DNA of 64,000 nucleotides from Chthonomonadaceae bacterium (GCA_025352825.1 JANXSG010000041.1:26766-90765), one strand, 5' to 3'. Positions 53,445 through 62,923 are shown, counted from the stretch's first letter. Program-made: numbers and translations. Notes: generated by a model not told the origin, from the letters alone.

Positions 53445-55514
53445 TTAGACTAACACCTCAATCACCGTCGTCGTATCAACTCCAAATACGTCGATTACTT
53501 TCACGCAAATCTGTTTCTTGCCGTGTGACGAATACTTCCAATCCAGGTCTGAAACTGTTTTAAGCTTCCGATCTTTACGCGTTCGAAAGTCCTGCCAGTG
53601 ATGCTCGAAAGGCTTATCGTCTCTATGCTCAAAATCCACTGCCCAGAAATCGATAAAATCGAAAGGTGAACTAACGGCTCTCTCGCGCAGCGCCTCCAGT
53701 TCCTTTTCCGGCGCTTCTGCTAATGCAGGGTGGAAGTCTTTTAGCGCGACATTTACCTTCCCTTCATTAATAATAGCTTCAGCCAAAACCCACCCAGCCT
53801 CAAAGAACTGAACTTTATTACGATTTGCTTCCATAATCTCACGTGGTATCTGCTTTAATACGATCTTAATACCTGTCTCCGCCTCCAGTGCCTGTTTCTT
53901 ACGTGCCAGATCCATTTCAAATTCCCATGCCAGACAGTGCACCTGATGCGCGCCTACTGATTGCGCTGCATGAGCAACTTCTGCTAACTCTTCATAGATA
54001 AGGATGGTATCAATTTCGTCTACATGTATGAAAGCTCCACTACGAGTGCCATGAAGTAATGGATTGGCGGAGTTAGTAAGTGGGATGGCATCATAAAAGC
54101 GTAAAACAATCTTACGGTGCTCTTCGTCCGCACCTTTCAACCGGTCGATTTGCCACCACTGCCGTTCATAGCGACCAAGATTGTAAACATCAAAGGAGCG
54201 ATAGGGCTGACCTTTAGCATTCATTTCCCTCTGTATCTGAATTAGTCGTTTTCGGGATGTATGTATAGCGTATCTCCCAAGATCGACACCTATCCACCGC
54301 CTCCCGAGTTTCTCGGCTACAGCACAGGTAGTACCTGAACCGCAAAAGAAGTCCATGACTAGATCACCTGCATCAGTCAACCATTCGATTGGTATATAGA
54401 GTAGCTCCTCATGCTTCTCCGTTGCATAGTTGCAATTTGACCCGCTCGCGCGTAGATCTAACCACACATTGCTTGCAAGTTTATAATCCCTGGGAGGAAC
54501 GAAGTATTGGACTTGACCTTCCGGCCCTTTGCGTATAAAATCGAGATCTACTTCCTCTTCGAGATGCTTCATATAATACTCGTCAATATCTTCCATTCGA
54601 GATTCGATAAAAGTTTCATAGTTCATAGCTGCATTTAATGCGCGCTCTCTCTTCCACCTCCATTGACCTGTAGATGGATTTACTCCAAAGAGTTCGTAAC
54701 GCATTGTATGGCGATCAGTACCACGCCAGAATGTATCCCATTTTCCTGGCTGAGATTCAGAACCAGGTAATGTGAGCTTTCGCATCTTTGTTAAAGGTGA
54801 TTTTGAGAACAAAAGTATGTAATCGTTTCCAAGTGTAAGCCCTTTAACCATTTCGAATTGTGATTGTACGTTTTTTACGCCACGTCGAACAATAATCTTG
54901 TTCCGATAGTTATCTGCACCCATGACGTCAGAAAGCATCATTTCTATTAATGATGCAACTTTATCGCCAACATGAACCAAAGCGAATCCTTCAGCAGAAA
55001 GAAGTTCCCTAGCAAGCATCACCCTCTCATGCATCATATTTAGATAGGAATCCGTGCCTTTACCCCATGTATCCCGATACGCGACTGCTTCGAGCACCGA
55101 CTGCTCTTTTTGGATAGCCCCCCTAACCTCACCGATCTGAACTTCCATCGTAAAATCTGCCCCCAGATCAAAAGGAGGGTCAATATAGATAAGGTCAACT
55201 TTTCCTCTGAACTGTTCAAGTAAGGCTGAGAGTGCCAGTTTATTATCACCCCAAATTAGCATATTTCGGAAATCATCGCAATGGGAGGATTTGGTAAAAG
55301 CTTCTTGATCGAAAAGATCGCCAGTCCTTGCTGCTTCTGCATTCGCTCTGTCTCGTGGCTCGTCGACTGTCTCAATCTTCTGTAGCGGAAGAGGTATATC
55401 CGGCAATCGAATAGGGCGGCGGTTGCCGTATTCATCGTATTTTCCTTCCCATACCAACTCGGTCTTCATACGACTGAGCGGATGGGAGTTATTGGGTCCG
55501 TAGGGAGTGTTCAT
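53445..55514 (-). CDS. mod: Type III DNA methyltransferase, modification subunit
   Basis: 689 residues. Amino-methyltransferase motifs in beta-class order: VDLIYIDPPFDLGADF (DPPF catalytic motif IV at 112-115) before MDFFCGSGTTCAVAEKLGRR (SAM-binding motif I at 389-396). Between them lies the target-recognition region; the C-terminal 280 residues would contact Res. It methylates adenine in an asymmetric site and gives the Res complex its specificity. Its ATG overlaps the HerA stop (ATGA), so translation is coupled. No frameshift or simple-repeat tract for phase variation is seen. Confidence 0.93.
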   Translation of the reverse strand: MNTPYGPNNSHPLSRMKTELVWEGKYDEYGNRRPIRLPDIPLPLQKIETVDEPRDRANAEAARTGDLFDQEAFTKSSHCDDFRNMLIWGDNKLALSALLEQFRGKVDLIYIDPPFDLGADFTMEVQIGEVRGAIQKEQSVLEAVAYRDTWGKGTDSYLNMMHERVMLARELLSAEGFALVHVGDKVASLIEMMLSDVMGADNYRNKIIVRRGVKNVQSQFEMVKGLTLGNDYILLFSKSPLTKMRKLTLPGSESQPGKWDTFWRGTDRHTMRYELFGVNPSTGQWRWKRERALNAAMNYETFIESRMEDIDEYYMKHLEEEVDLDFIRKGPEGQVQYFVPPRDYKLASNVWLDLRASGSNCNYATEKHEELLYIPIEWLTDAGDLVMDFFCGSGTTCAVAEKLGRRWIGVDLGRYAIHTSRKRLIQIQREMNAKGQPYRSFDVYNLGRYERQWWQIDRLKGADEEHRKIVLRFYDAIPLTNSANPLLHGTRSGAFIHVDEIDTILIYEELAEVAHAAQSVGAHQVHCLAWEFEMDLARKKQALEAETGIKIVLKQIPREIMEANRNKVQFFEAGWVLAEAIINEGKVNVALKDFHPALAEAPEKELEALRERAVSSPFDFIDFWAVDFEHRDDKPFEHHWQDFRTRKDRKLKTVSDLDWKYSSHGKKQICVKVIDVFGVDTTTVIEVLV

Positions 55515-57274
55515 TCGTCGTTATCGCGCCTTCTGCTCTGGCTGCGTAATGCTTCTACAGCCTCCTGAATGGCCACCTCGTCTGGCGTCTGAGTAGTCCA
55601 TTCGGACCAGAAATCGCGTGTCAGGCTGAGTGGTTTCAACTTCGGGAGTTGCAGTTTGACTCTACTGGGAAGTAGGACTGCATCTCCAAGGACCATCGCC
55701 TCGCCAATGTCAAGTAAAGGCAATACATCAGTTATTGCAGCCATTGAATCGGGCATTACACTCCTTACCGCAGACTGATCATGTTCATTTGTTAACCGAA
55801 GCGCAACAAAGTTATTACACTGACTGAGGATGGTTCGACTTACATCAGATGGCCTCTGGCTGACTACGAGAAGAGCAAGACCATACTTCCTGCCTTCCTT
55901 AGCAATCCGTTCAAAAGCCTCTAACGCTCGCTTACTGGGGGCGTCGCTCTCGTCACGAACAGGGAGATAGAGATGTGCCTCGTCGCAAACTATGCAGATT
56001 GGTGTTCGCCTCCCAGGTGCCATCCAGAATTGTACGTCATATATAAGCCGCGCAAACACACCTGCAACTACCGGTAACACATCTCCTGGCACTTCTGAAA
56101 AGTCTATAACTTTTATCCCGCTTTGGCCGTCTGGACTTCCCATAAGACGAGAAAGTACGTATGCAAGCCAGTCGTAGGCGAAGCTGTCATTAGGAGGTTG
56201 GAATAGAAATCCATACCGTCGATCGGTTATCTTAGCGTCTAACCGCGAAATGAATCGCGTTAGCTTGGAATACCACTCCCCTTGCTTTTCACGACCGGTA
56301 GAACCTATTGTCATCTGAGAGTCAATATCTGCCAACTCAGCTAGCACTTCGCTAATGCTATAGGGTATTGGTGAGTCCACGGTAAATGTAGCGCGAACAT
56401 CTTCTCGATTTCCTTTGGCGAGCGATCGATCTTTAGCATCTCGAACCAATTTGGTAAATACTGTAGCCTGATTTGGAGCATTTGTGTCCGATCGGTCCAA
56501 TAGCATAGCCAGCATCTCTTCACGATTGAGAAGCCAGTAAGGAAGAAATAATGTATCTTTATCTGGTTTTTGAAGATCACCTGGTCCTGCAATTTTCATA
56601 CGAATAGCGTATGCATCAGGTCCTTCGCAGAGGCTAGCATACTCACCATGCATGTCCAGGACAATTAGATTCGGGTGTGCAAGTTTTCGAGCTCTCTCCA
56701 GAAGCAACGCAACCGCACAGCTTTTGCCGGAACCCGTACTGCCAACAATTGCTGCATGTCGCTGAAAGAAACGGTTTCCGTCAGCAACTGCCTTAGCATC
56801 AGGGTCGATTACGTAGGTACCTAATTCGATAGCAGCCTCAGCTTGAATTCCGCCAGCAAGCGTCCCCATGAAGTTCGTGAGGTTCTCACCCTCCAAGAGA
56901 TAACAAGGTTGATCGATCTGAGGGCAGGTGTCTGCTCCGCGCTTAAACGTCGGGCCCTTCCCTCCTCTGTCCGTCCAATATGTTCCCACTAGCACCACTC
57001 GAACAGTATCCTGCAGTGCATCTCCCTGAAATCCGGAATCACCCTCCACTTCATCGAGAATAGTAACAACTTCGCCTGGAAGTCGCGTAATTCTCTCTAC
57101 AATGGCAATTAAGTATTGATGTCCTGTTGCTCCCTGGATTGCCACCAAATTCCCTACAATCACCATCTTCAGCTTGTCGTGATCATCTATCTGAATGTAT
57201 GCCTTTGATGTATCTACCGCAGTCACACGGCCGATTGGATTGGCTTCCGCCAACTGAATAGGTGTGCTAGGCAT
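55511..57274 (-). CDS. herA: HerA-family ATPase (SIR2-HerA defence)
   Basis: 587 residues from ATG 57274, which overlaps the SIR2 stop and follows AAGGAG by 9 bases; the frame is open upstream to 57361. An N-terminal HAS-barrel (NPIGRVTAVDTSKAYIQIDD) is followed by a FtsK/HerA motor: AIVGSTGSGKSCAVALLL (Walker A 178-185), VIVLDMHGEY-type strand (LIVLDMHGEYASLCEG), CIVCDEAHLYLPVRDESD (Walker B) and LLVVSQRPSDVSRTILSQCN (arginine-finger region). HerA forms hexameric DNA translocases; with SIR2 it forms a known NADase/nuclease anti-phage complex. Confidence 0.92.
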   Translation of the reverse strand: MPSTPIQLAEANPIGRVTAVDTSKAYIQIDDHDKLKMVIVGNLVAIQGATGHQYLIAIVERITRLPGEVVTILDEVEGDSGFQGDALQDTVRVVLVGTYWTDRGGKGPTFKRGADTCPQIDQPCYLLEGENLTNFMGTLAGGIQAEAAIELGTYVIDPDAKAVADGNRFFQRHAAIVGSTGSGKSCAVALLLERARKLAHPNLIVLDMHGEYASLCEGPDAYAIRMKIAGPGDLQKPDKDTLFLPYWLLNREEMLAMLLDRSDTNAPNQATVFTKLVRDAKDRSLAKGNREDVRATFTVDSPIPYSISEVLAELADIDSQMTIGSTGREKQGEWYSKLTRFISRLDAKITDRRYGFLFQPPNDSFAYDWLAYVLSRLMGSPDGQSGIKVIDFSEVPGDVLPVVAGVFARLIYDVQFWMAPGRRTPICIVCDEAHLYLPVRDESDAPSKRALEAFERIAKEGRKYGLALLVVSQRPSDVSRTILSQCNNFVALRLTNEHDQSAVRSVMPDSMAAITDVLPLLDIGEAMVLGDAVLLPSRVKLQLPKLKPLSLTRDFWSEWTTQTPDEVAIQEAVEALRSQSRRRDNDE

Positions 57275-58325
57275 TGTCAATAATCTCCTTGTAGAGCCCA
57301 GTAATGCTCCATAATTCACGTGCGATAAACATCGGTTCGTTACATCCTCTATGTAAGGCACTACCAGCGGTGTCAGTACCTGCTGCCTCGGTAATTGCCA
57401 ACATGTTCGGAGAAGCCTTCAACAAACGCTCTGCGTTCTGTGTCAAGCTCTTTGTGACGAGAATAAGTTTTTTTTCTGTGGCAAGAGTAGGGCACCAACT
57501 TTGCTCCAGTTGGTCATCGTTAAAGCCATATCCAATTACCAGTACTCGAGAAGCCTTCATCAGTTCTGTTGAAGCTGCAGTTCGTTGCTGATCATATTGT
57601 TGTTGATAGCCGTGTTGATATTTCGTCAAACCTGGAGTGATTATTGATCTTGGTAATTCTAGACGATGGGAAGAGCGAATCACTCCATTTGGTGCTGAAT
57701 ACCAGTCCAGACTTCCATGCGGTTTATGCAGACGAATATGAGGTTTGACTGTCGTCCGAACAGATTTGCCATTTTGATGATATTCCTTATGAGCAAGCTG
57801 GCTCCGGTCACAGTTATGTCTCGCGACATAGGTTCCGACATATCCAGTATCGACACCCACCTGCATAACCTCTGCCTCAACCTCGATGATCCGATCGTAA
57901 TTCGAAGTAACAACATGCAGCGTTCTCGATGATCTTAGAATATGAGCGGCCAATTTACCAAAGACAGGCGGTCTCAATTCCTCGGAAAGGGCACGAATAA
58001 CAGGTTGCTCAAAGGATTCCACGAAATCGGCGGTTTCCTTAACGAGTGTAGAGAGTAAAGCGAGACTAGCATTGATGCCTTGAAGTGCATTCTCTAACCC
58101 AGTTCCGCTTAAAAGTTTCTTCTCTACTTCTTTCCAAGTATCTTCGTCAGCCCTATGCAACTGAGCAGGGATTACGAGGCGCAGTTGTTCGGCTAGCTGG
58201 CTCATTGAAGGTAAGCCGTATGAAATTGTTAACCCTGAGCCAACAACCAGCACGACGCCGTCTTGCAAGAAATCTTGCAATTCTGATATTAATCGTGCTG
58301 TGTCGTCCTCAGAGTATATCTTCAT
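57267..58325 (-). CDS. SIR2-like effector of a SIR2-HerA system
   Basis: 352 residues from ATG 58325 (a TTG four codons earlier is possible; neither has a strong ribosome-binding site). SIR2 core: GVVLVVGSGLTISYGLPSMS (NAD-binding GxGxS type), HVVTSNYDRIIEVEAE, IRLHKPHGSLDWYS (catalytic-type His in KPHGS) and RVLVIGYGFNDDQLEQSW. This SIR2_2-type domain depletes NAD+ or cuts nucleic acid in several anti-phage systems; in SIR2-HerA complexes it is switched on by infection. Its last codons contain the start of herA (8-base overlap). First gene of the four-gene operon. Confidence 0.9.
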   Translation of the reverse strand: MKIYSEDDTARLISELQDFLQDGVVLVVGSGLTISYGLPSMSQLAEQLRLVIPAQLHRADEDTWKEVEKKLLSGTGLENALQGINASLALLSTLVKETADFVESFEQPVIRALSEELRPPVFGKLAAHILRSSRTLHVVTSNYDRIIEVEAEVMQVGVDTGYVGTYVARHNCDRSQLAHKEYHQNGKSVRTTVKPHIRLHKPHGSLDWYSAPNGVIRSSHRLELPRSIITPGLTKYQHGYQQQYDQQRTAASTELMKASRVLVIGYGFNDDQLEQSWCPTLATEKKLILVTKSLTQNAERLLKASPNMLAITEAAGTDTAGSALHRGCNEPMFIARELWSITGLYKEIIDNA

Positions 58326-58682
58326 TGTCTGAGCCAATCGTAGTAAATAATTGTTTGGGTTGATACTCTACATCAGTCTCGCATGTACGAATCTCCAGTA
58401 TTCTAGTACATACAATTACTCGTAAATTATTTGGCAGCGCATTAACAATAGTTAGAACACTCATAAATGTAAGTTTCCTAGGTTATTCATCACAGCCGTT
58501 TAGCCTTATAAGTTCAGTCCTTGTGATAATAAGCCCATATCGAATTACACTTCGTTAGAACTTTCAATAATCAACACAGACTGCACGGGCAAGTGTATCA
58601 AGGTGAGTCCCTTTTACGTCGAATTCTTGAGTTCAATTTCTTACCACACTCAACTCATGTCGAATCCTGCATAGTATTACAA
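58326..58682. other. Promoter-bearing gap upstream of the defence operon
   Basis: 357 bases between rmuC and SIR2, AT-rich, presumably with the operon promoter. I see no near-consensus -35/-10 pair, repeat or small gene. Confidence 0.4.
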
Positions 58683-60122
58683 CTAAGATTGAACAAGTAG
58701 GGGTGAGTCAACGGCTTCTAATAGTGGTACTTCCGTTTGTTGATGTGCTTTCTCAATTTGCGGCAAGTCGTTGACGGCATCTATCCCAGCAGCAATTAAT
58801 TCCTGACTCTGAAAACCGATTGGAAGTACCGCAACTTCATCTAGCTCCCCAATATCATCTCCGCCAACGCCTCGCTCATGCAACTGTCGTGAACGCGAAA
58901 GGACGCTACGCTCCAGTGAACGCACTGAATCATTATATGAATCCACGGATAGGCGTAGGTTTCTCCCTACTTTGCCCATATGGCCAGCAAATGCTCTTAC
59001 GCCATCATGGAGATTACGGCCAATCTTACTAATCTCTAATGCGCTATCGTTCAATCGCTCCTGGTCGAGGATATATGCTATTGCACTGAGCATCGCCATT
59101 AGTGTAGATGGGTTAGCTAAGTAGATCCTATCATTACGTGCATCATCAAGGAGAGCTTTATCATGTTCCACGGCTGTATAAAACATCGCCTCTGAAGGGA
59201 GAAACATGATTACGATATCGACACCTTGATACTGATTCCAATAGCGCTTTTCAGCGAGAGCTTTCATGTGTCCTCGCACATGCGCGGCATGTCGTTTGAA
59301 ATGACCATCGCGTTCAATCTCATTTTCACAGTTCACTGCTTCACGGAATGCATCAAGTGGAGATTTGCTATCCATTGCAATACGGCGGTTCTTGGGTAGA
59401 TTTATGACCATATCCGCTCTAAGTCTGCCATCGTCTGTTTCGGTCGAGTGCTGTACTTCAAAATGTACTCCTTCTTGGAGTCCAGCATTCTCGACAACGG
59501 TTCGCAGAGTCATTTCTCCCCAGCTACCACGTACTGTTGGCTTTTTAAGAGCATTTGAAAGTTGCCCAGCAGCCATCATCATTCCCGTGACATGCTTCTC
59601 AATGTTGCTATAAGCAACCTCTCGTTTAGTCTCCAGCTCATTACATTGCTTTTCGAGCTTCTCCAAGTTTACTTGAATGGGCTTGACTAAAGTTTCTATA
59701 GCCAGTTCTTTCTTGTCGAGCTCTGCCTTAGCTGCTGCCTGACCCTTTGCTTGATTTTCGTTAGCAAGTTTTAGTAGCTCTTGATTTGCTTCTTTCAAAG
59801 CCTGGCCAGAGAGGGCAGCAAACGTTTCAGGCAGCTGCCTTTCAACTTGGTCTTTCTCTCGAGATGCGGATTGTGCTTGTTCCTGAGCGGTTGCAAGTTG
59901 CGCACGGAGTCCAGATGCCTCCTCTTCCTTGGCACGGCGAGCCGTCTCAATAGCAGCTAACGCCGTGTCCTTCTCTTGGATTCTCTCACGATACGTTTTC
60001 TCTAACGTTTCAATGCTTGCTGTAGTTTGGTTCCTGGTCAGTAAGCGTGTAACCATAATACCTACTACTATGCCTATGAGTAAGCTGCTTCCAACACATA
60101 AAGCAATAATTCCACTTCCCAT
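58683..60122 (-). CDS. rmuC: RmuC-family DNA recombination protein
   Basis: 479 residues from ATG 60122, chosen because AGGAGACGATA precedes it and a membrane helix follows at once (GIIALCVGSSLLIGIVVGIM). Then a long coiled coil (about 35-190, Glu/Lys/Ala-rich) and the RmuC nuclease-like domain: RGSWGEMTLRTVVENAGLQE, DMVINLPKNRRIAMDSKSPL (the D ... D-x-K core of a PD-(D/E)xK fold) and VDIVIMFLPSEAMFYTAVEH. RmuC limits inverted-repeat recombination and has been linked to mobile-DNA restriction. Same direction as the defence operon but separated by 357 bases. Confidence 0.93.
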   Translation of the reverse strand: MGSGIIALCVGSSLLIGIVVGIMVTRLLTRNQTTASIETLEKTYRERIQEKDTALAAIETARRAKEEEASGLRAQLATAQEQAQSASREKDQVERQLPETFAALSGQALKEANQELLKLANENQAKGQAAAKAELDKKELAIETLVKPIQVNLEKLEKQCNELETKREVAYSNIEKHVTGMMMAAGQLSNALKKPTVRGSWGEMTLRTVVENAGLQEGVHFEVQHSTETDDGRLRADMVINLPKNRRIAMDSKSPLDAFREAVNCENEIERDGHFKRHAAHVRGHMKALAEKRYWNQYQGVDIVIMFLPSEAMFYTAVEHDKALLDDARNDRIYLANPSTLMAMLSAIAYILDQERLNDSALEISKIGRNLHDGVRAFAGHMGKVGRNLRLSVDSYNDSVRSLERSVLSRSRQLHERGVGGDDIGELDEVAVLPIGFQSQELIAAGIDAVNDLPQIEKAHQQTEVPLLEAVDSPLLVQS

Positions 60123-60608
60123 TATCGTCTCCTGAATATAGAGAGAATCCGCGTTTCGCCCAGGACAAATTGGCAATATATGTTGGCTCACCTACAACGC
60201 AGCCATCATCGCGGTAAAAACGGTAAAATACGATTTAGCAAACAGGGTATTATACGCCAGTGTCCAGTGACCACTGGTAGCTAATTACACTTTTTCTTAG
60301 CACTTATCCTGCAATTGCATAGCGAATGCACAGGCAGTACAAGCTAAAATCATAGCAGGGTGAACCAAAAAAAAGGTGAATGTGTAATCATGTATCACGT
60401 ATACTCAAAACGAGCGAGTAAAATGCGGAAAGCGTAGCAGAAAATATTTTTGAAGCATAAAAACAGGGTTAATATGATAGTGCGTCAGCCTCGAACAGAA
60501 GTCCTGCAATCAATTAAAAATTTGTTATTAGTGTCAATTAGTCGAAATAATGGTCACAAAAATTCAAGAAAACACTAACTTGTCTGATGATGTGTGGAGG
60601 AAGTCCTG
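60123..60608. other. Gene-poor interval
   Basis: About 485 AT-rich bases between divergent genes; no gene or clear repeat. It must hold the rmuC promoter on the minus strand. Confidence 0.45.
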
Positions 60609-60624
60609 ATGATCCGCAAGAGTC

Positions 60625-60855
60625 ATGGCAGCATCTCGTATATTCCCTCAATTCCGCTCAACTTATCGCAAGATAGTCTGCATTCCAGAGTTAGTTTCTC
60701 ACAGGATACGTGCTGCTTCTCGCATATTTACTCCCGCTTCTCGCAGGATTAGTCCGGTTTATCACAGGTTCAACGCCGCTCTGCACAACTTTACCCATTC
60801 AATCTACAGGATTACTCCGTTTTATCAGATGACGGCGCACTTTCCTATGCTATAG
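60625..60855 (+). repeat. Degenerate 21-bp tandem repeat (heptapeptide periodicity)
   Basis: Units of 21 bp are clearest at about 60691-60820: TTTCTCACAGGATACGTGCT.., CTTCTCGCATATTTACTCCC.., CTTCTCGCAGGATTAGTCCG.., TTTATCACAGGTTCAACGCC... One frame (60625-60855, 76 codons) reads as about ten heptads such as SHRIRAA, SRIFTPA, SRRISPV, YHRFNAA and IYRITPF, a basic, regularly spaced chain. GGAGGAAG (60596-60603) serves a different ATG at 60609 (48 codons, another frame). Whether either is translated is open. Confidence 0.55.
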
Positions 60856-61056
60856 ATTTTTTATACTGTACATTGCCGCCATTACACTACATTGAACAGC
60901 GATAACTCTGAGATATTGAATTAAAGCTGTCTAAAGTTACTCAAAAACTCTGCCGATACTGCTTGCATGAACATGAACAGCGCGTTATGGTTGTCCTCAC
61001 TCTATCTTGGGCCGTGGGCCGAAACGCAGCATCATGTCAAAGGAGGTCATTTTTCC

Positions 61057-61686
61057 ATGCCCGATTATCTACCCAGCAATGAGTTCGAGCTGCTCGCCTG
61101 GCTCCAGAACTTCAACACAGTAGCAGCCGCCAACCTGGCCGCTCTTGGCTTCGTCGCCGGCGATCTAACGCCCAGCACAGCAGGTACCACCAGTTACAGC
61201 ACCGCGCTGAGCGATTCCGTAGCCAAAAAAGACGCAGCCAAGTCATCGGTATCCGCCAAAAACAGCCAGAAAAGCGTCGTAGTCGATGTAGTACGCAATC
61301 TAGCGCGGCGAGTGCAGGCTCACTCCGGCGTGCCGGACAGCCTCAAGCTCTCACTCGGACTGCCGGTCTACAATACACCCGCCACACCTGTCACACCACA
61401 GGCTCCCGCCAGCCTGGTTGTCAGCGGCACCGAAGACGGAATCAACACACTTAAGTGGAAATCCAACGGAAACAAACCCGGAACCATGTATATGATCGAA
61501 GCGCGCGGCAGCGATACAGCGCCATGGGTGTTTATCAACGCCACCACCAAAACCAGCTTCGAACACACCGATCAGATCCCCGGGGTCAAGATGAGCTATC
61601 GTGTACGATCCAAGCGCGCCGCCGGCGAAAGCCAGTACAGCAACGTCGCCACCGTCTACGATCAGATCATGCAGCAAGCCGCTTAA
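61057..61686 (+). CDS. Fibronectin type III domain protein
   Basis: 209 residues from ATG 61057, set by AAGGAGGT (61040-61047) 9 bases upstream. The N-terminus (PDYLPSNEFELLAWLQNFNT) is a helical cap seen in many small FN3 proteins of environmental bacteria. A linker rich in Ser/Ala/Lys follows, then one FN3 sandwich (APASLVVSGTEDGINTLKWK; GVKMSYRVRSKRAAGESQYS). No signal peptide. GC-rich compared with the defence island. Probably part of a phage-tail-like or contractile-structure-associated group with the next two genes (inference). Confidence 0.7.
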   Translation: MPDYLPSNEFELLAWLQNFNTVAAANLAALGFVAGDLTPSTAGTTSYSTALSDSVAKKDAAKSSVSAKNSQKSVVVDVVRNLARRVQAHSGVPDSLKLSLGLPVYNTPATPVTPQAPASLVVSGTEDGINTLKWKSNGNKPGTMYMIEARGSDTAPWVFINATTKTSFEHTDQIPGVKMSYRVRSKRAAGESQYSNVATVYDQIMQQAA

Positions 61687-61943
61687 CCTCACCCCCTTGC
61701 CCCTCTCCCATTTTGCTCGTAAAGCTCACAAGGGAGAGGGGGTAACTCAGACATGCATTCGCCCCTCTCCCCGCGAGGAACGAGCATCTGAGAGAAATGT
61801 TGGCGTGAGGTTCGCATTTCCCCCCTCTCCTCCGAGCTTGCGAGGGAATAGGAAGGAGAGGGGCCGGGGGTGAGGTCGCATTTCCCCCCTCTCCTCCGAG
61901 CTTGCGAGGGAATAGGAAGGAGAGGGGGTTGGGGGTGAGGTTC
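61686..61943. repeat. Block of four GC-rich hairpin repeats
   Basis: Consecutive palindromic units of about 60 bp (CCTCACCCCCTTGCCCCTCT, CGCCCCTCTCCCCGCGAGGA, CCCCCCTCTCCTCCGAGCTT twice). The two last units are almost identical (61825-61876 and 61881-61943). The final GGGGGTGAGG lies 6 bases before the next start codon. Confidence 0.85.
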
Positions 61944-61945
61944 AA

Positions 61946-62680
61946 ATGAGATTACCAATCGCCAGTTATAATCCATTATCCTTACGCGGCTCGTCCGCCA
62001 TCGCAATTCCTGCGCCATACTCGTTCTGGCGAATGGAAGAGATCGGAAACACAACGCCGCGAGTCGATAGTGTTGGAGGCCGTGATCTCAGCGCCAGCCT
62101 GGAAGTCGACGGTGTGCCCGGGCACATAGGAAACGGAGCCAGTTTCCCCGCGTTTCCCACCGACGACATGCTCTACCGCGACGGAAGCAATGCGCTCAGC
62201 TTCGGCGACGTCGATTTCGAGTGGGTAATGTGGTTCAAATCCGTCAATGTTGCAGGAAACGGCTATCTCGCAGCGCAATGCGACGGCCTATTCAACTTCA
62301 CCTACGCTCTAAGCCACATGATGGGCGCAGGCGATCTAAACTGGAGCGTCTGGGCTGCAGACGGAACCGGCACATCGGTCACACTTCCGGCAGCAGCGCC
62401 GGCCGGAACCTGGTACATGGTCGACTGTTATCACGACAGCGTAGGAAACCAGATCGGTATCTCCATAAATAATGGTCCGTTCAACTCAACCGCCTGGATT
62501 AAAGGCGTCAAAAGCGTCACCAACCGGTTCACCATCGCAGGCAGCGCCATAGGAAGTCCGCGCTGGAAAGGCATAGTCGATGCCGTCGGCGTATTCACCA
62601 CCATATTAACGCCAACGCAGCGCACAGCGTTGTACAACTCCGGCGCCGGTTTGGAATACTACGGCGGAGCCTGGCACTAA
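61946..62680 (+). CDS. LamG/concanavalin-like protein
   Basis: 244 residues with a laminin-G-like jelly-roll: YSFWRMEEIGNTTPRVDSVG, GRDLSASLEVDGVPGHIGNG, DVDFEWVMWFKSVNVAGNGY, and WYMVDCYHDSVGNQIGISIN then VDAVGVFTTILTPTQRTALY. This is the order seen in LamG domains that bind sugars or decorate phage and surface structures. No signal peptide. The only ribosome-binding sequence near the ATG is GTGAGG from the preceding repeat block. Confidence 0.75.
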   Translation: MRLPIASYNPLSLRGSSAIAIPAPYSFWRMEEIGNTTPRVDSVGGRDLSASLEVDGVPGHIGNGASFPAFPTDDMLYRDGSNALSFGDVDFEWVMWFKSVNVAGNGYLAAQCDGLFNFTYALSHMMGAGDLNWSVWAADGTGTSVTLPAAAPAGTWYMVDCYHDSVGNQIGISINNGPFNSTAWIKGVKSVTNRFTIAGSAIGSPRWKGIVDAVGVFTTILTPTQRTALYNSGAGLEYYGGAWH

Positions 62681-62691
62681 ATACATTTTGC

Positions 62692-62905
62692 CCTCATCCC
62701 CCGTCCCCTTCTCCCAAAAACAGGAGAAGAGGTGGCTATTAGTTGCATTCGCCCCTCTCCCGCGAGGAACGAGCATCTGGGAGAGGGGTTGGGGTGAGGT
62801 GCATTTCGCCCCTCTCCCGCGAGGAACGAGCATCTGGGAGAGGGGTTGGGGTGAGGTGCATTTCTCCCCTCTCCTGTTTTTGGGAGAGGGGCTTGGGGTG
62901 ATGCA
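62692..62905. repeat. GC-rich hairpin block with a 56-57-bp direct tandem repeat
   Basis: Two near-identical units (62745-62800 and 62801-62857), each CGCCCCTCTCCCGCGAGGAA then CGAGCATCTGGGAGAGGGGT, flanked by units with the AAAAACAGG-type loop (62692-62733 and 62862-62902). Confidence 0.85.
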
Positions 62906-62923
62906 TTCTAAAGAGGATAACCG

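Noticed and set aside
53445..55514. Phase-variable type III mod
   Set aside because: No simple-sequence repeat tract or frameshift was seen in the gene.
62692..62905. CRISPR array suspected from repeated units
   Set aside because: Units are directly abutting hairpin repeats with no unique spacers, and no cas gene is near.
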